NCBI RefSeq assembly: GCF_020524045.1
Contig: NZ_JAIVKL010000001.1
Coordinates: 310,001-374,000 of the forward strand
Length of the DNA stretch: 64,000 nt
Direction: 5' to 3'
Source of the DNA: Metabacillus litoralis
GTDB lineage: Bacteria; Bacillota; Bacilli; Bacillales; Bacillaceae
The notes under the pieces were generated by a model. It did no database searches. It was not told where the DNA came from and worked only from the letters and a program-made list of their open reading frames with translations. The position numbers and the translations under genes were made by a program. Of the stretch, positions 1 to 7,617 are shown in pieces (the first letter of the stretch is position 1; the number at the start of each line of letters is the position of its first letter).

Positions 1-450
1 GTGATTCCCATAAGTAGCACGACTCAAAATATCATGAACAATATCATCTGGTGTGTCTTCATACATCTTGATTTCCTCATAAACAACATTTTTTTCCTTT
101 TTCAACTCTTCTTCATCAAATGTAGAATTAAAAAACATGTCAGAAAGTACATCCAGGGCATATTGCGCATGGTCATCTAACACTTTTGCATAATAACATG
201 TGTATTCTTTAGATGTAAATGCATTCACTTGACCACCGATACTATCAAATGACTCAGCAATTTCACGAGCTGTTCTTGTTTTTGTACCTTTAAAGAACAT
301 ATGCTCTAAGAAGTGTGAAATCCCATTGTTTTCTTCATTTTCGTTTCTTGATCCTGTACCAATCCACACTCCAATAGCAACTGAGCGAACAGTAGGTATG
401 TTTTCTAATACAATTCTTACTCCATTTTGGCAAGTATATTTCTTGATCAA
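1..450 (-). CDS. mlpA: M16-family zinc peptidase MlpA, N-terminal part (gene runs off the window start)
   Basis: Only the first 150 codons are in the window. The protein starts MIKKYTCQNGVRIVLE and carries the inverted zinc-binding motif HFLEHM (HxxEH) of M16 peptidases near residues 47-52, followed by the conserved FDSIGGQVNAFTSKEYTCYY stretch. The B. subtilis homologue MlpA (YmxG) is a processing-type protease linked to regulation of extracellular protease levels. I place the start at a TTG at 448-450, because a GGAGGAG Shine-Dalgarno lies 5 nt upstream and the family alignment begins there. It follows ylxY by about 30 nt on the same strand, as in B. subtilis, so the two are probably co-transcribed. 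The family call is firm; the function is by homology. Confidence 0.93.
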   Translation of the reverse strand, partial: MIKKYTCQNGVRIVLENIPTVRSVAIGVWIGTGSRNENEENNGISHFLEHMFFKGTKTRTAREIAESFDSIGGQVNAFTSKEYTCYYAKVLDDHAQYALDVLSDMFFNSTFDEEELKKEKNVVYEEIKMYEDTPDDIVHDILSRATYGNH

Positions 451-479
451 ATTAGCTCCTCCTTCATAGATGCTTTGTC

Positions 480-1460
480 TTATTCATCGCTCTTTACCTC
501 ATTAGTTGCTAATCTTTCCTCATCTACCATCATTGAAATAGATCCAAAAGAATACCCCTTTTTTCTTATTGATAATATGAGTGTTTCAAGGCTTTCTGAT
601 GTAGGTGATGTCGGATGCATTAAGATTAACGCTCCATTATGAACTTTAGTTGTTACTCTTTCTACTAGAACATGAGGCTCTGGGCGCTGCCAATCAATTG
701 TGTCAACAGTCCACATGACAGTATTCATATCCATCTCTTTCGCAATCTTTACAACTTCGTCTCTATGGCTTCCACTTGGTGGAGCAAACCATGTTGGTGT
801 CACATCTGTAACCGATTTAATCACATCCGTTGTTTTTGAAAGTTGTTCCTTGATGTTTACAGTAGAAAGCTTACTCATATCTGGATGTGAATATGAATGA
901 TTTCCAACTTCATGACCTGCATCAACAATCATTCTTGCCATTTCAGGATTTTCTTTCGTCCATCTACCTTCTAAAAAGAAAGTTGCTTTCACATGATATT
1001 TATTCAATGTTTCAAGCATATCAGGAATATATTCATTTCCCCAGGCAACATTGATCAAAAAAGAAACCATTGGTTTATCTGGATGCCCTCGATACATAGG
1101 TTGTGCTGGCAAATCTTCTAAATGAATTGATGGCGATATTTGACGAAAAACAAGTAGATTTTCATTAAATTCTCCCTTATCCTTCATCTTCTTATAAGAC
1201 TCTTCAACATCTACCTCTAGTCCATTGTAGCCTGGTGTCGCCTTCCAAACTTTATGTATTTCCGCATTTTGAGCAGGGATATGATAGTCTTTTGCTTTTT
1301 CAACAATCTCTTTATGTAAAGTGTCCTGATGCTTTAATACAGTAAGATCAGCATGTTTCATCTGATCCACATAAGAAGATGTAAATGGATTTTCAAAAAA
1401 TCCAATGCTAACGATTAAGATTAAAATAAACCCAACGAGATGAATGATTTTCCTTTGCAT
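480..1460 (-). CDS. ylxY: YlxY, membrane-anchored polysaccharide deacetylase-like protein (probably catalytically altered)
   Basis: This 326-residue protein has one hydrophobic N-terminal segment (about residues 7-23), then a NodB-homology fold from about residue 130 onward. Recognisable parts are ATFFLEGRW, the zinc-binding HSYSHP motif and FAPPSGSHRDE. The usual first NodB motif (TFDDGP, which supplies the catalytic base and a zinc-binding Asp) is replaced by LINVAWGNEYI. I recall the same replacement in B. subtilis YlxY, so it is a subfamily trait rather than damage. The likely location is the outer face of the membrane. An AGGGGG Shine-Dalgarno sits 7 nt before the ATG. It lies between pnp and mlpA, with a 670-bp upstream gap. 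The substrate is unknown. Confidence 0.92.
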   Translation of the reverse strand: MQRKIIHLVGFILILIVSIGFFENPFTSSYVDQMKHADLTVLKHQDTLHKEIVEKAKDYHIPAQNAEIHKVWKATPGYNGLEVDVEESYKKMKDKGEFNENLLVFRQISPSIHLEDLPAQPMYRGHPDKPMVSFLINVAWGNEYIPDMLETLNKYHVKATFFLEGRWTKENPEMARMIVDAGHEVGNHSYSHPDMSKLSTVNIKEQLSKTTDVIKSVTDVTPTWFAPPSGSHRDEVVKIAKEMDMNTVMWTVDTIDWQRPEPHVLVERVTTKVHNGALILMHPTSPTSESLETLILSIRKKGYSFGSISMMVDEERLATNEVKSDE

Positions 1461-1861
1461 TAAATATCCCCCTTTTTACTAAAAAATATGTAAAAAGAGG
1501 ACAAGGTAGAACAAGAAAAGAATTGATAAGCTTAAATAGGTCAAAGGTTTTCAGGTATAAAACAATGTGGATACCCCTGAAATTTGATTGTGATAAATTA
1601 TATTAACAGGGAAATAATTGAAAACCGTCATTTCTCAAAACTCAGAGAATGCTTGACTGTTGTTTCCTGGAAAGGCATTGGCTTTGCTGTCCTTTTGTCA
1701 TAATATCAAGATGATCTAAAGAGTCTGGAATAAAAAGCAACAACATATCTCTTTTGTACCATATCATACGAGACTGATACTTTAAAGTAAATCTGCTTTT
1801 GCAATAATTATGATACTCATATTTTTATAAAACACTTTCAACTTTATTCAAGATTTTTATT

Positions 1862-2040
1862 TAAAAGGCTCTGTTATACTTTTTTGTTTATTTCCGTTCC
1901 AGCCACGCTTTCCCAGGAAAATACCTTTTTTTCCTAGGGAAGAATAAGAACAATTCTTCATAGGTCCGGAAGCTTTCAAGGCGAGCGCCTGTGGGTATCT
2001 CTTGACACGCTTCTCTAGCAGGATTCTCATATATTCATTT
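1862..2040. repeat. Decayed copy of a common Bacillus intergenic repeat (tentative)
   Basis: On the + strand the stretch begins AAAAGGCTCTGTTATAC and continues GTTTATTTCCGTTCCAG followed by CCACGCTTTCCC. This resembles the start of a GC-rich intergenic repeat frequent in Bacillus and Geobacillus genomes (consensus, from memory, like GTTGATTTCCGTTCCAGGC then GCTTTCCGCGGG). Inside it are the small palindromes AGGCGAGCGCCT (1979-1990) and GAAGAAT/ATTCTTC (about 1939-1959). The interior has drifted to AT-rich sequence, which suggests an old inactive copy. The match is by eye only. Confidence 0.4.
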
Positions 2041-2096
2041 CTAAGCAACGAAGTCTAAAAATCATCATTAAGGTAACCTAACCATTTAAAATAATT

Positions 2097-2128
2097 GAAA
2101 AAGAAGCCCGGTACAAGCCGGACTTCTT
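2097..2128 (-). terminator. Rho-independent terminator of pnp
   Basis: Read on the minus strand, AAGAAGTCCGG and CCGGGCTTCTT form an 11-bp stem (one G-U pair) around a 6-nt loop, followed by a short U tract. It sits immediately after the pnp stop codon. Confidence 0.9.
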
Positions 2129-2130
2129 TT

Positions 2131-4257
2131 TTAGCCTTTTTGTTCTGTTTTTTCTTGTTGTTCTTTTTGCTCTTTAATTACGGCTTTTCTAGATAAGTTA
2201 ACTCTTCCTTGTTTATCTATTTCAGTTACTTTAACAAGAAGTTCATCACCAATAGACACAACATCTTCTACTTTCCCTACTCGCTCTTCAGCTAACTCAG
2301 AAATATGAACTAAGCCATCTTTTCCATTAAAGATTTCAACAAAAGCTCCAAATTTCTCTACACGTTTAACTTTACCTAAGTACATTTGTCCAACAACAAC
2401 TTCACGAATAATGTCTTCAATAATTTTCTTCGCTTTTTGATTCATTTCTTCGTTAACTGATGAGATAAAGACAGTACCATCTTGCTCAATGTCAATTTTC
2501 ACACCAGTTTCTTCGATAATTTTATTAATCTGTTTTCCGCTCGGTCCAATAACATCCCTAATCTTATCAGGATTTATTGCCATAGTTAAAATCTTCGGAG
2601 CATAAGCAGAAAGCTCACCTTTAGGCATTGGAATTGTATCAAGCATTGATTTTAGAATTTCCATTCTACCCTTTTTAGCTTGTTGTAGCGCTTCTTCAAG
2701 GATTTCGCGTGAAAGTCCCTCGATCTTAATATCCATTTGTAAAGCTGTAACACCTTTTTCAGTACCTGCAACTTTGAAATCCATGTCTCCTAAAGCATCT
2801 TCCATACCTTGAATATCAGTTAAAACTGAATAATGCTCTCCTGATTTAACAAGTCCCATCGCTATACCAGCGACCGGTGCTTTAATTGGTACACCTGCAT
2901 CCATCATAGCTAGTGTACTAGCACATATACTTGCTTGTGATGTAGATCCATTTGATTCAAGCACCTCTGATACGAGACGAATTGTATACGGGAAGTCCTT
3001 TTCAGATGGAATAATAGGTTCTAGAGCTCTTTCTCCTAAAGCACCATGTCCGATCTCTCGACGACCTGGTCCTCTCATTGGACCTGTTTCTCCTACACTA
3101 AATTGAGGGAAATTATAGTGATGCATGAAACGCTTCGATTCCTCGATCCCTAGACCATCTAAAATCTGAACATCGCCTAAAGCACCTAATGTACAGATAC
3201 TTAAAGCTTGTGTTTGTCCACGTGTGAACAATCCTGATCCATGTGTTCTAGATAATAAACCAATTTCAGAATATAGTGGACGAATTTCATCTACTCCACG
3301 GCCATCAGGTCTTACTTTCTCTTCTGTAATTAAACGGCGAACCTCACCTTTTACAATTTTAGAAAGAATTTGTTTTACTTGTTTTAATGTACTATCATCT
3401 ACTTCTTTATTTTCATACTCTGCAACTACAGCATTTCTTACATCTTTAATGGCAGCTTCTCTCGCATGCTTTTCTTGAACTTGAATGGCATTTAGTAAAT
3501 CTTTTTCTGCCATTTCACGAATTTCTTTTTCTAAGTCTGCATTTAACTCAAATAGCTCAATTTGTGTTTTTTCTTTTCCAACTGCAGCTACGATTTCTTC
3601 TTGAAATTCAATTAATCGCTTAATTTCATTGTGACCAAACATAATTGCTTCTAACATTGTTTCTTCTGGTACTTCTTCAGCTCCAGCTTCAACCATGTTT
3701 ATCGCATCTTTAGTACCGGCAACAACTAAGTGAATGTCACTTTGTTCAGCTTGTTCAACAGTTGGATTGATAACAAATTCATTATTAATCCTACCAACAG
3801 TTACTCCAGCAATTGGACCTTCGAAAGGAATGTCGGATACACATAATGATAACGATGATCCAAACATTGCGGCCATTTCTGAAGAACAGTTTTGATCAAC
3901 ACTCATAACAATGCTTATAACTTGAACTTCATTTCGGAAACCATCTGCAAATAGTGGACGGATTGGACGATCTATTAATCGACTTGCCAATATTGCTTTT
4001 TCACTTGGTCGACCTTCCCTCTTAATAAACCCACCTGGGATTTTTCCAACTGCGTATAAACGCTCTTCATAATTAACTGTTAGTGGAAAGAAATCTAGAG
4101 GCTTTGGTTCCTTTGAAGCAGTAGCGGTACTTAAAACGGCTGTATCACCATAACGTATTAAAACAGCTCCGTTGGCTTGCTTAGCTAGTTGACCGATTTC
4201 TACCGTAAGATTGCGGCCAGCCCAGTCTATGGAAAACTTTTGCTTTTCTTGTGCCAT
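2131..4257 (-). CDS. pnp: Polyribonucleotide nucleotidyltransferase (PNPase)
   Basis: This 708-residue phosphorolytic 3'-5' exoribonuclease degrades mRNA to nucleoside diphosphates and forms a cytoplasmic trimer. The sequence shows two RNase PH-like domains (the second begins near [17 protein letters not shown]), the conserved [17 protein letters not shown] segment, a KH domain ([17 protein letters not shown]) and a C-terminal S1 domain ([20 protein letters not shown]). Length is typical for Bacillus. It starts [15 protein letters not shown] after a GAAGGAG Shine-Dalgarno. It follows rpsO with a terminator and about 155 nt between them, so it can be read from its own promoter or by read-through. 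The end is marked by the hairpin at 2097-2128. Confidence 0.98.
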   Translation of the reverse strand: MAQEKQKFSIDWAGRNLTVEIGQLAKQANGAVLIRYGDTAVLSTATASKEPKPLDFFPLTVNYEERLYAVGKIPGGFIKREGRPSEKAILASRLIDRPIRPLFADGFRNEVQVISIVMSVDQNCSSEMAAMFGSSLSLCVSDIPFEGPIAGVTVGRINNEFVINPTVEQAEQSDIHLVVAGTKDAINMVEAGAEEVPEETMLEAIMFGHNEIKRLIEFQEEIVAAVGKEKTQIELFELNADLEKEIREMAEKDLLNAIQVQEKHAREAAIKDVRNAVVAEYENKEVDDSTLKQVKQILSKIVKGEVRRLITEEKVRPDGRGVDEIRPLYSEIGLLSRTHGSGLFTRGQTQALSICTLGALGDVQILDGLGIEESKRFMHHYNFPQFSVGETGPMRGPGRREIGHGALGERALEPIIPSEKDFPYTIRLVSEVLESNGSTSQASICASTLAMMDAGVPIKAPVAGIAMGLVKSGEHYSVLTDIQGMEDALGDMDFKVAGTEKGVTALQMDIKIEGLSREILEEALQQAKKGRMEILKSMLDTIPMPKGELSAYAPKILTMAINPDKIRDVIGPSGKQINKIIEETGVKIDIEQDGTVFISSVNEEMNQKAKKIIEDIIREVVVGQMYLGKVKRVEKFGAFVEIFNGKDGLVHISELAEERVGKVEDVVSIGDELLVKVTEIDKQGRVNLSRKAVIKEQKEQQEKTEQKG

Positions 4258-4384
4258 ATATGTAAAACTCCTTCGCTAATTTGATTGCTTTATGTACTAG
4301 TATTGACCATTTAAATTGAACATATCAATTTCATTTTTATATGTAAATAGATTTTTAAAATATTCAAATTTAAATACACTAAAA

Positions 4385-4404
4385 AAGCGGGAAAGATCCC
4401 GCTT
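4385..4404 (-). terminator. Rho-independent terminator after rpsO
   Basis: On the minus strand AAGCGGGA-TCTT-TCCCGCTT forms an 8-bp stem with a 4-nt loop, followed by seven U residues. It lies 9 nt past the rpsO stop codon. Confidence 0.92.
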
Positions 4405-4413
4405 CTAAAGTAA

Positions 4414-4683
4414 TTAACGACGTAAACCAAGCTTGTTGATTAACTCACGATAGCGAGTTACGTCTTTATTACGTAGGTACGTTAATAAGTTACGACGTTT
4501 ACCTACCATTTTTAAAAGACCGCGACGTGAATGGTGGTCCTTTTTGTGAACACGTAAATGATCATTTAAGCTATTGATGTCCTCTGTAAGGATAGCAATT
4601 TGAACTTCTGGTGATCCAGTATCTGACTCATGTGTTTTATACTGAGCGATTAGTTCATTTTTACGTTCTTGAGTGATAGCCAT
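4414..4683 (-). CDS. rpsO: 30S ribosomal protein S15
   Basis: S15 binds the 16S rRNA central domain early in 30S assembly. The 89-residue protein matches Bacillus S15 almost exactly, including [36 protein letters not shown] and [18 protein letters not shown] set the start at MAITQERK (4683) rather than an in-frame codon 9 nt upstream, because the AGGAGGTG Shine-Dalgarno overlaps that codon. Its own SigA-type promoter and a structured leader lie between it and ribC. Confidence 0.97.
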   Translation of the reverse strand: MAITQERKNELIAQYKTHESDTGSPEVQIAILTEDINSLNDHLRVHKKDHHSRRGLLKMVGKRRNLLTYLRNKDVTRYRELINKLGLRR

Positions 4684-4775
4684 CCTTTTCACCTCCTTAA
4701 TTTTACAAAACCCCAGTTACCGAGCAAACGTTGGTGAATCGATTTGCCAAGCAATGGTTTTAAGTTACATTTATT
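4684..4775 (-). promoter_or_regulatory. rpsO 5' leader, candidate S15 autoregulatory RNA
   Basis: About 85 nt separate the promoter -10 box (4776-4781) from the rpsO ATG. On the minus strand the leader reads through TTGCTTGGCAAATCGATTC, then ACCAACGTTTGCTCGG and TAACTGGGG, just before the Shine-Dalgarno, which gives several short complementary blocks (for example TTGGCAAA/TTTGC and CCAACG/TTGG). Bacillaceae rpsO leaders are known to bind S15 and block initiation. The position and partial complementarity fit, but I have not folded it. Confidence 0.5.
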
Positions 4776-4804
4776 AGAATACTATTTTTCATGATATAAT
4801 GCAA
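4776..4804 (-). promoter_or_regulatory. SigA-type promoter of rpsO
   Basis: On the minus strand TTGCAT (4799-4804), a 17-nt spacer and TATTCT (4776-4781) match the vegetative consensus well. It lies just after the ribC stop codon and points at rpsO. Confidence 0.75.
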
Positions 4805-4807
4805 GAA

Positions 4808-5761
4808 CTAAACAAGTTTTTTTTCGAAGAATTGTATTGTTGCTTCTTTATCTAAACTTATTTGCTGTATTAGTTCATCTACATTATTGAACTTTTGTTC
4901 ACTTCTTATACGTTTAAACCAAAAAACAGTCACTTTTTCTCCGTATATTTCATCACTAAAATCAAAAATATGAACTTCAACACTTGGTTTTACAGACTTT
5001 TCGTCATGAAAAGTAGGTTTATAACCTATATTACACACACCTTCATATACTTGATTTTTCACTTTCAACGTTACAGCGTATACCCCAGTAGGAGGAATGA
5101 TATAGTCATTAATCACTTCAACATTCGCTGTTGGAAAACCGATTGTTCTGCCACGTTTATCTCCATGAATAACTGTACCAATTGTAGAGTGTGGTCTTCC
5201 TAGCAGTGTTTGCGCATAAGAAACATCACCACTTCTAATGACTTCACGAATTAGAGTAGAACTAATCTTTCGGTCATGATCGGTTTGCTTTTCAACAGTT
5301 GTATAAGAAAATTGTTCTCTTGAATGAAATGGGATGGTTTCCATTGTACCTTTTCCTAAATGTCCATATGTAAAATCAAAACCAGCAACAACATGCTTAA
5401 CATTTAAGTTAATAATAAAATCATCTACAAATTGTTGAGGTAATAAAGCAGCAAATTCCTTTGTGAATTCCACAACGAATAATATGTCTACATTTAAATC
5501 TTCTATAATTTGGATTTTATCTTCTAGCGGTGTGATATAGTCTATAGCCTTTTGTTTACGAAGAACAACTAGAGGGTGTGGATTAAATGTCATAACTGCA
5601 CTTTTCACACCGAGTTCATCAGCTATTTCTTTTGCTTTTAAGATAACTTTTTGATGACCTTTATGAACACCATCAAAATATCCAAGTGCAAGCACCATTT
5701 TTTCAAAATCAACTTTATTAAAGCTATGTGGATAAGACAGTTTAATTAGTTTCACAGTCAT
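4808..5761 (-). CDS. ribC: Bifunctional riboflavin kinase / FAD synthetase
   Basis: The 317-residue enzyme converts riboflavin to FMN and then FAD. The N-terminal FAD synthetase domain shows the nucleotidyltransferase HxGH-type motif GYFDGVHKGH (residues 27-36) and ISSTLIR (166-172). The C-terminal kinase domain shows GDKRGRTIGFPTANV (200-214). In B. subtilis the gene is called ribC (ribF elsewhere), and flavin it makes affects FMN riboswitches. It follows truB by about 33 nt and is probably co-transcribed with it. The start ATG follows AAGGTGAA; a GTG two codons later is a possible alternative. Confidence 0.96.
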   Translation of the reverse strand: MTVKLIKLSYPHSFNKVDFEKMVLALGYFDGVHKGHQKVILKAKEIADELGVKSAVMTFNPHPLVVLRKQKAIDYITPLEDKIQIIEDLNVDILFVVEFTKEFAALLPQQFVDDFIINLNVKHVVAGFDFTYGHLGKGTMETIPFHSREQFSYTTVEKQTDHDRKISSTLIREVIRSGDVSYAQTLLGRPHSTIGTVIHGDKRGRTIGFPTANVEVINDYIIPPTGVYAVTLKVKNQVYEGVCNIGYKPTFHDEKSVKPSVEVHIFDFSDEIYGEKVTVFWFKRIRSEQKFNNVDELIQQISLDKEATIQFFEKKLV

Positions 5762-5794
5762 TTCACCTTTTTCTCACTTATAACACCATACTTT

Positions 5795-6709
5795 TTATAT
5801 GATTAATACTTTTGTTGGTTTCATTAAATGTTGTTTAGTAGGATGTTTAGCATAGATCGCAATACAGTGGCTATTTTCATTGAAAATAGCTATTGGAGCT
5901 CCAACTTCAAGCTTTGCTAACTCAGGTGGTAACTCAAGTACTGCACCATTTTTTACTTTCTCTGCTAGGTTATCATGGATTATTAGATTCGGCAAACCTT
6001 TTAATGCCTCTCCAATTGATATTAAAGTATCCTGAAATGTATTTTGTTCAATGGCAGCCTCAACTTCCTCAAACGTCATACAATCTTTCAGATCAAAATC
6101 ACCTGATTTAGTTCGAATAAGATGTGACATATGGGCTGGGTAACCTAATTTTTCTCCGATCATAACAGCTAATGTTCTCACATACGTTCCCTTTGAACAG
6201 GTTACACGAAAACGAAATGAAGCTTTATTGTTTTCATTTTTGATATCTCCTAATAGAAGGAATTCATCAATAGTAATTGTTCGTGAAGGCCTGTCAATTT
6301 CTATGCCTGCTCTTGCGTACTCATAAAGTTTTTTTCCATTAATTTTAACTGCTGAGTACATAGGAGGTGTCTGTTCTAAAGATCCAACCATTGAAAAAAG
6401 CACATTCTCTACATCAGTACTTGTTATTGGATTGATGACAGATTTACTTTCAACAACATCTCCTGATGCATCTTCAGTAGTTGTTGAAAAGCCAATTGTT
6501 ACTTCAGCTTCATAAGTCTTTGAAGTTGCTGTTAAATATTCTACTATTTTTGTTGCTCTACCTAGGCAGATTGGTAATACTCCTGTAACATCAGGATCAA
6601 GCGTACCTGTATGACCTACTTTTTTCGTTTTGGCTAACCTTCTCATTTTAGCTACACAATCATGTGACGTCATTCCAGCTGGTTTATTTAATAATAAGAC
6701 CCCTTCCAT
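5795..6709 (-). CDS. truB: tRNA pseudouridine(55) synthase TruB
   Basis: TruB isomerises U55 in the T-arm of tRNAs. The 304-residue protein shows the catalytic Asp38 in HTGTLDPDVTGVLPIC, an N-terminal GVLLLNKPAGMTSHD, the RVTCSKGTYVRTLA motif and a C-terminal PUA-like part (GAPIAIFNENSHCIAIY). Length is family-typical. It follows rbfA after 254 nt that include a terminator and a second palindrome, so it may have its own promoter, unlike a tightly packed rbfA-truB arrangement. Confidence 0.97.
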   Translation of the reverse strand: MEGVLLLNKPAGMTSHDCVAKMRRLAKTKKVGHTGTLDPDVTGVLPICLGRATKIVEYLTATSKTYEAEVTIGFSTTTEDASGDVVESKSVINPITSTDVENVLFSMVGSLEQTPPMYSAVKINGKKLYEYARAGIEIDRPSRTITIDEFLLLGDIKNENNKASFRFRVTCSKGTYVRTLAVMIGEKLGYPAHMSHLIRTKSGDFDLKDCMTFEEVEAAIEQNTFQDTLISIGEALKGLPNLIIHDNLAEKVKNGAVLELPPELAKLEVGAPIAIFNENSHCIAIYAKHPTKQHLMKPTKVLII

Positions 6710-6879
6710 AAATGAGCCTCCTTAAGTATTAAATTTTAGTTTCTGATAACAAAATTGATCATTTCTTTTACATCTAAATCGTTATTTGATATCCGCCGAT
6801 CTTCTACTCTCCTGATTTCTAAAAAACAAATCAAAAAAGACCATTACTTTCTCATATATACGAAAGTTGAATAAGCTGT

Positions 6880-6916
6880 AACTATACACCAAACGACAGT
6901 TTGGTGTGTATAGTTT
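6880..6916. repeat. Long near-perfect palindrome between rbfA and truB
   Basis: ACTATACACCAAAC and GTTTGGTGTGTATAGT are inverted copies around a GACA loop, with one 2-nt bulge (up to 14 paired bases). It lies about 8 nt beyond the end of the rbfA terminator on the truB side. There is no strong U tract after it on the minus strand, so it is unlikely to be a second terminator. It could be an RNA stem or a protein-binding site; I do not recognise it. Confidence 0.6.
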
Positions 6917-6923
6917 CTAACAA

Positions 6924-6952
6924 GAAAAAAGGATAGACGAAGGTGTCTATCC
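6924..6952 (-). terminator. Rho-independent terminator after rbfA
   Basis: On the minus strand GGATAGAC-ACCTTC-GTCTATCC forms an 8-bp stem followed by TTTTTTC. It lies 11 nt past the rbfA stop and would end the rimP-to-rbfA transcript. Confidence 0.92.
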
Positions 6953-6963
6953 CTTTAAAGGAG

Positions 6964-7320
6964 TTATTCCTCCTGTTTATTTTGAGCATTTAACTCATGA
7001 ATAAGAGTTTCAATTCGGTTTCCATAATCAACAGATTCATCAAATTCAAAATGGATTTCTGGTGTTTTTCTTAAACGAATTCTTTGGCCTATCTCAGAAC
7101 GGATGAAACCTTTTGCTTTCGCTAAGCCTTTTAACGTGTTTTCCCTTTGTTCTTCGTCTCCTAAAACAGAAATAAACACTTTTGCTATTTGTAAATCACC
7201 AGAAACACTAACATCTGTTACCGTTACAAAACCAATACGTGGGTCTTTGATTTTACGACTGATTATATCGCCTAACTCTTTTTTCATTTGTTCACCGACA
7301 CGGTTTGCTCTTAAGCTCAT
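6964..7320 (-). CDS. rbfA: Ribosome-binding factor A
   Basis: RbfA binds 30S precursors and helps mature the 16S rRNA 5' end. The 118-residue protein shows [18 protein letters not shown], the KH-like core ([19 protein letters not shown]) and [20 protein letters not shown] choose the ATG at 7320 (MSLRAN) because the AGAGGTG Shine-Dalgarno overlaps the in-frame GTG 9 nt upstream, and the B. subtilis protein begins at the equivalent residue. It is the last gene of the rimP operon, 18 nt after ylxP. Confidence 0.97.
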   Translation of the reverse strand: MSLRANRVGEQMKKELGDIISRKIKDPRIGFVTVTDVSVSGDLQIAKVFISVLGDEEQRENTLKGLAKAKGFIRSEIGQRIRLRKTPEIHFEFDESVDYGNRIETLIHELNAQNKQEE

Positions 7321-7338
7321 GCCAATCACCTCTTCAAT

Positions 7339-7617
7339 TTAAAACCATTCAAATGATGTAATGGTTCTCTCAATTTCAGGAAAGGAATCAAGAAATCTCA
7401 ATACCTGATTTAATTCTCTTTCTGTTTGCACTTTCGCCGAACTAATAGCAACTATTCCAAACTTTGTTCGTTGCCAAGAATCTTGAAAGTCTATTTCTGA
7501 AATAGAAACATTAAACTTTTGCTTGGTTCGTGTCAGAACACGTTGTAAAACGGCTCTTTTTTCTTTTAATGACTGTGAGTCGTATATTATGCATTCACAA
7601 TCAATATATCCGATCAT
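7339..7617 (-). CDS. ylxP: YlxP, DUF503 family protein
   Basis: A small 92-residue protein of the YlxP/DUF503 family, recognisable by the start [30 protein letters not shown] split over an alpha/beta fold and by its fixed place between infB and rbfA. Its ATG overlaps the infB stop (ATGA), which implies translational coupling. The function is not established; association with ribosome assembly is inferred from the operon. Confidence 0.92.
   Translation of the reverse strand: MIGYIDCECIIYDSQSLKEKRAVLQRVLTRTKQKFNVSISEIDFQDSWQRTKFGIVAISSAKVQTERELNQVLRFLDSFPEIERTITSFEWF

Larger units (their letters stand above)
1461..2130. other. 670-bp gene-free interval between ylxY and pnp
   Basis: No convincing gene is present. 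The pnp end of the interval (about 2097-2128) holds the pnp terminator. About 1862-2040 looks like a decayed Bacillus intergenic repeat. The rest (1500-1850) is AT-rich and I see no clear promoter consensus for ylxY; a TTGACC hexamer occurs about 70 nt before ylxY but has no good partner. The open frame at 1857-2048 has no start context and runs through the repeat, so I do not count it as a gene. Confidence 0.6.

Noticed and set aside
1857-2048. 63-codon open frame on the minus strand between pnp and ylxY
   Set aside because: It runs through a decayed repeat, has no Shine-Dalgarno and no recognisable protein features.
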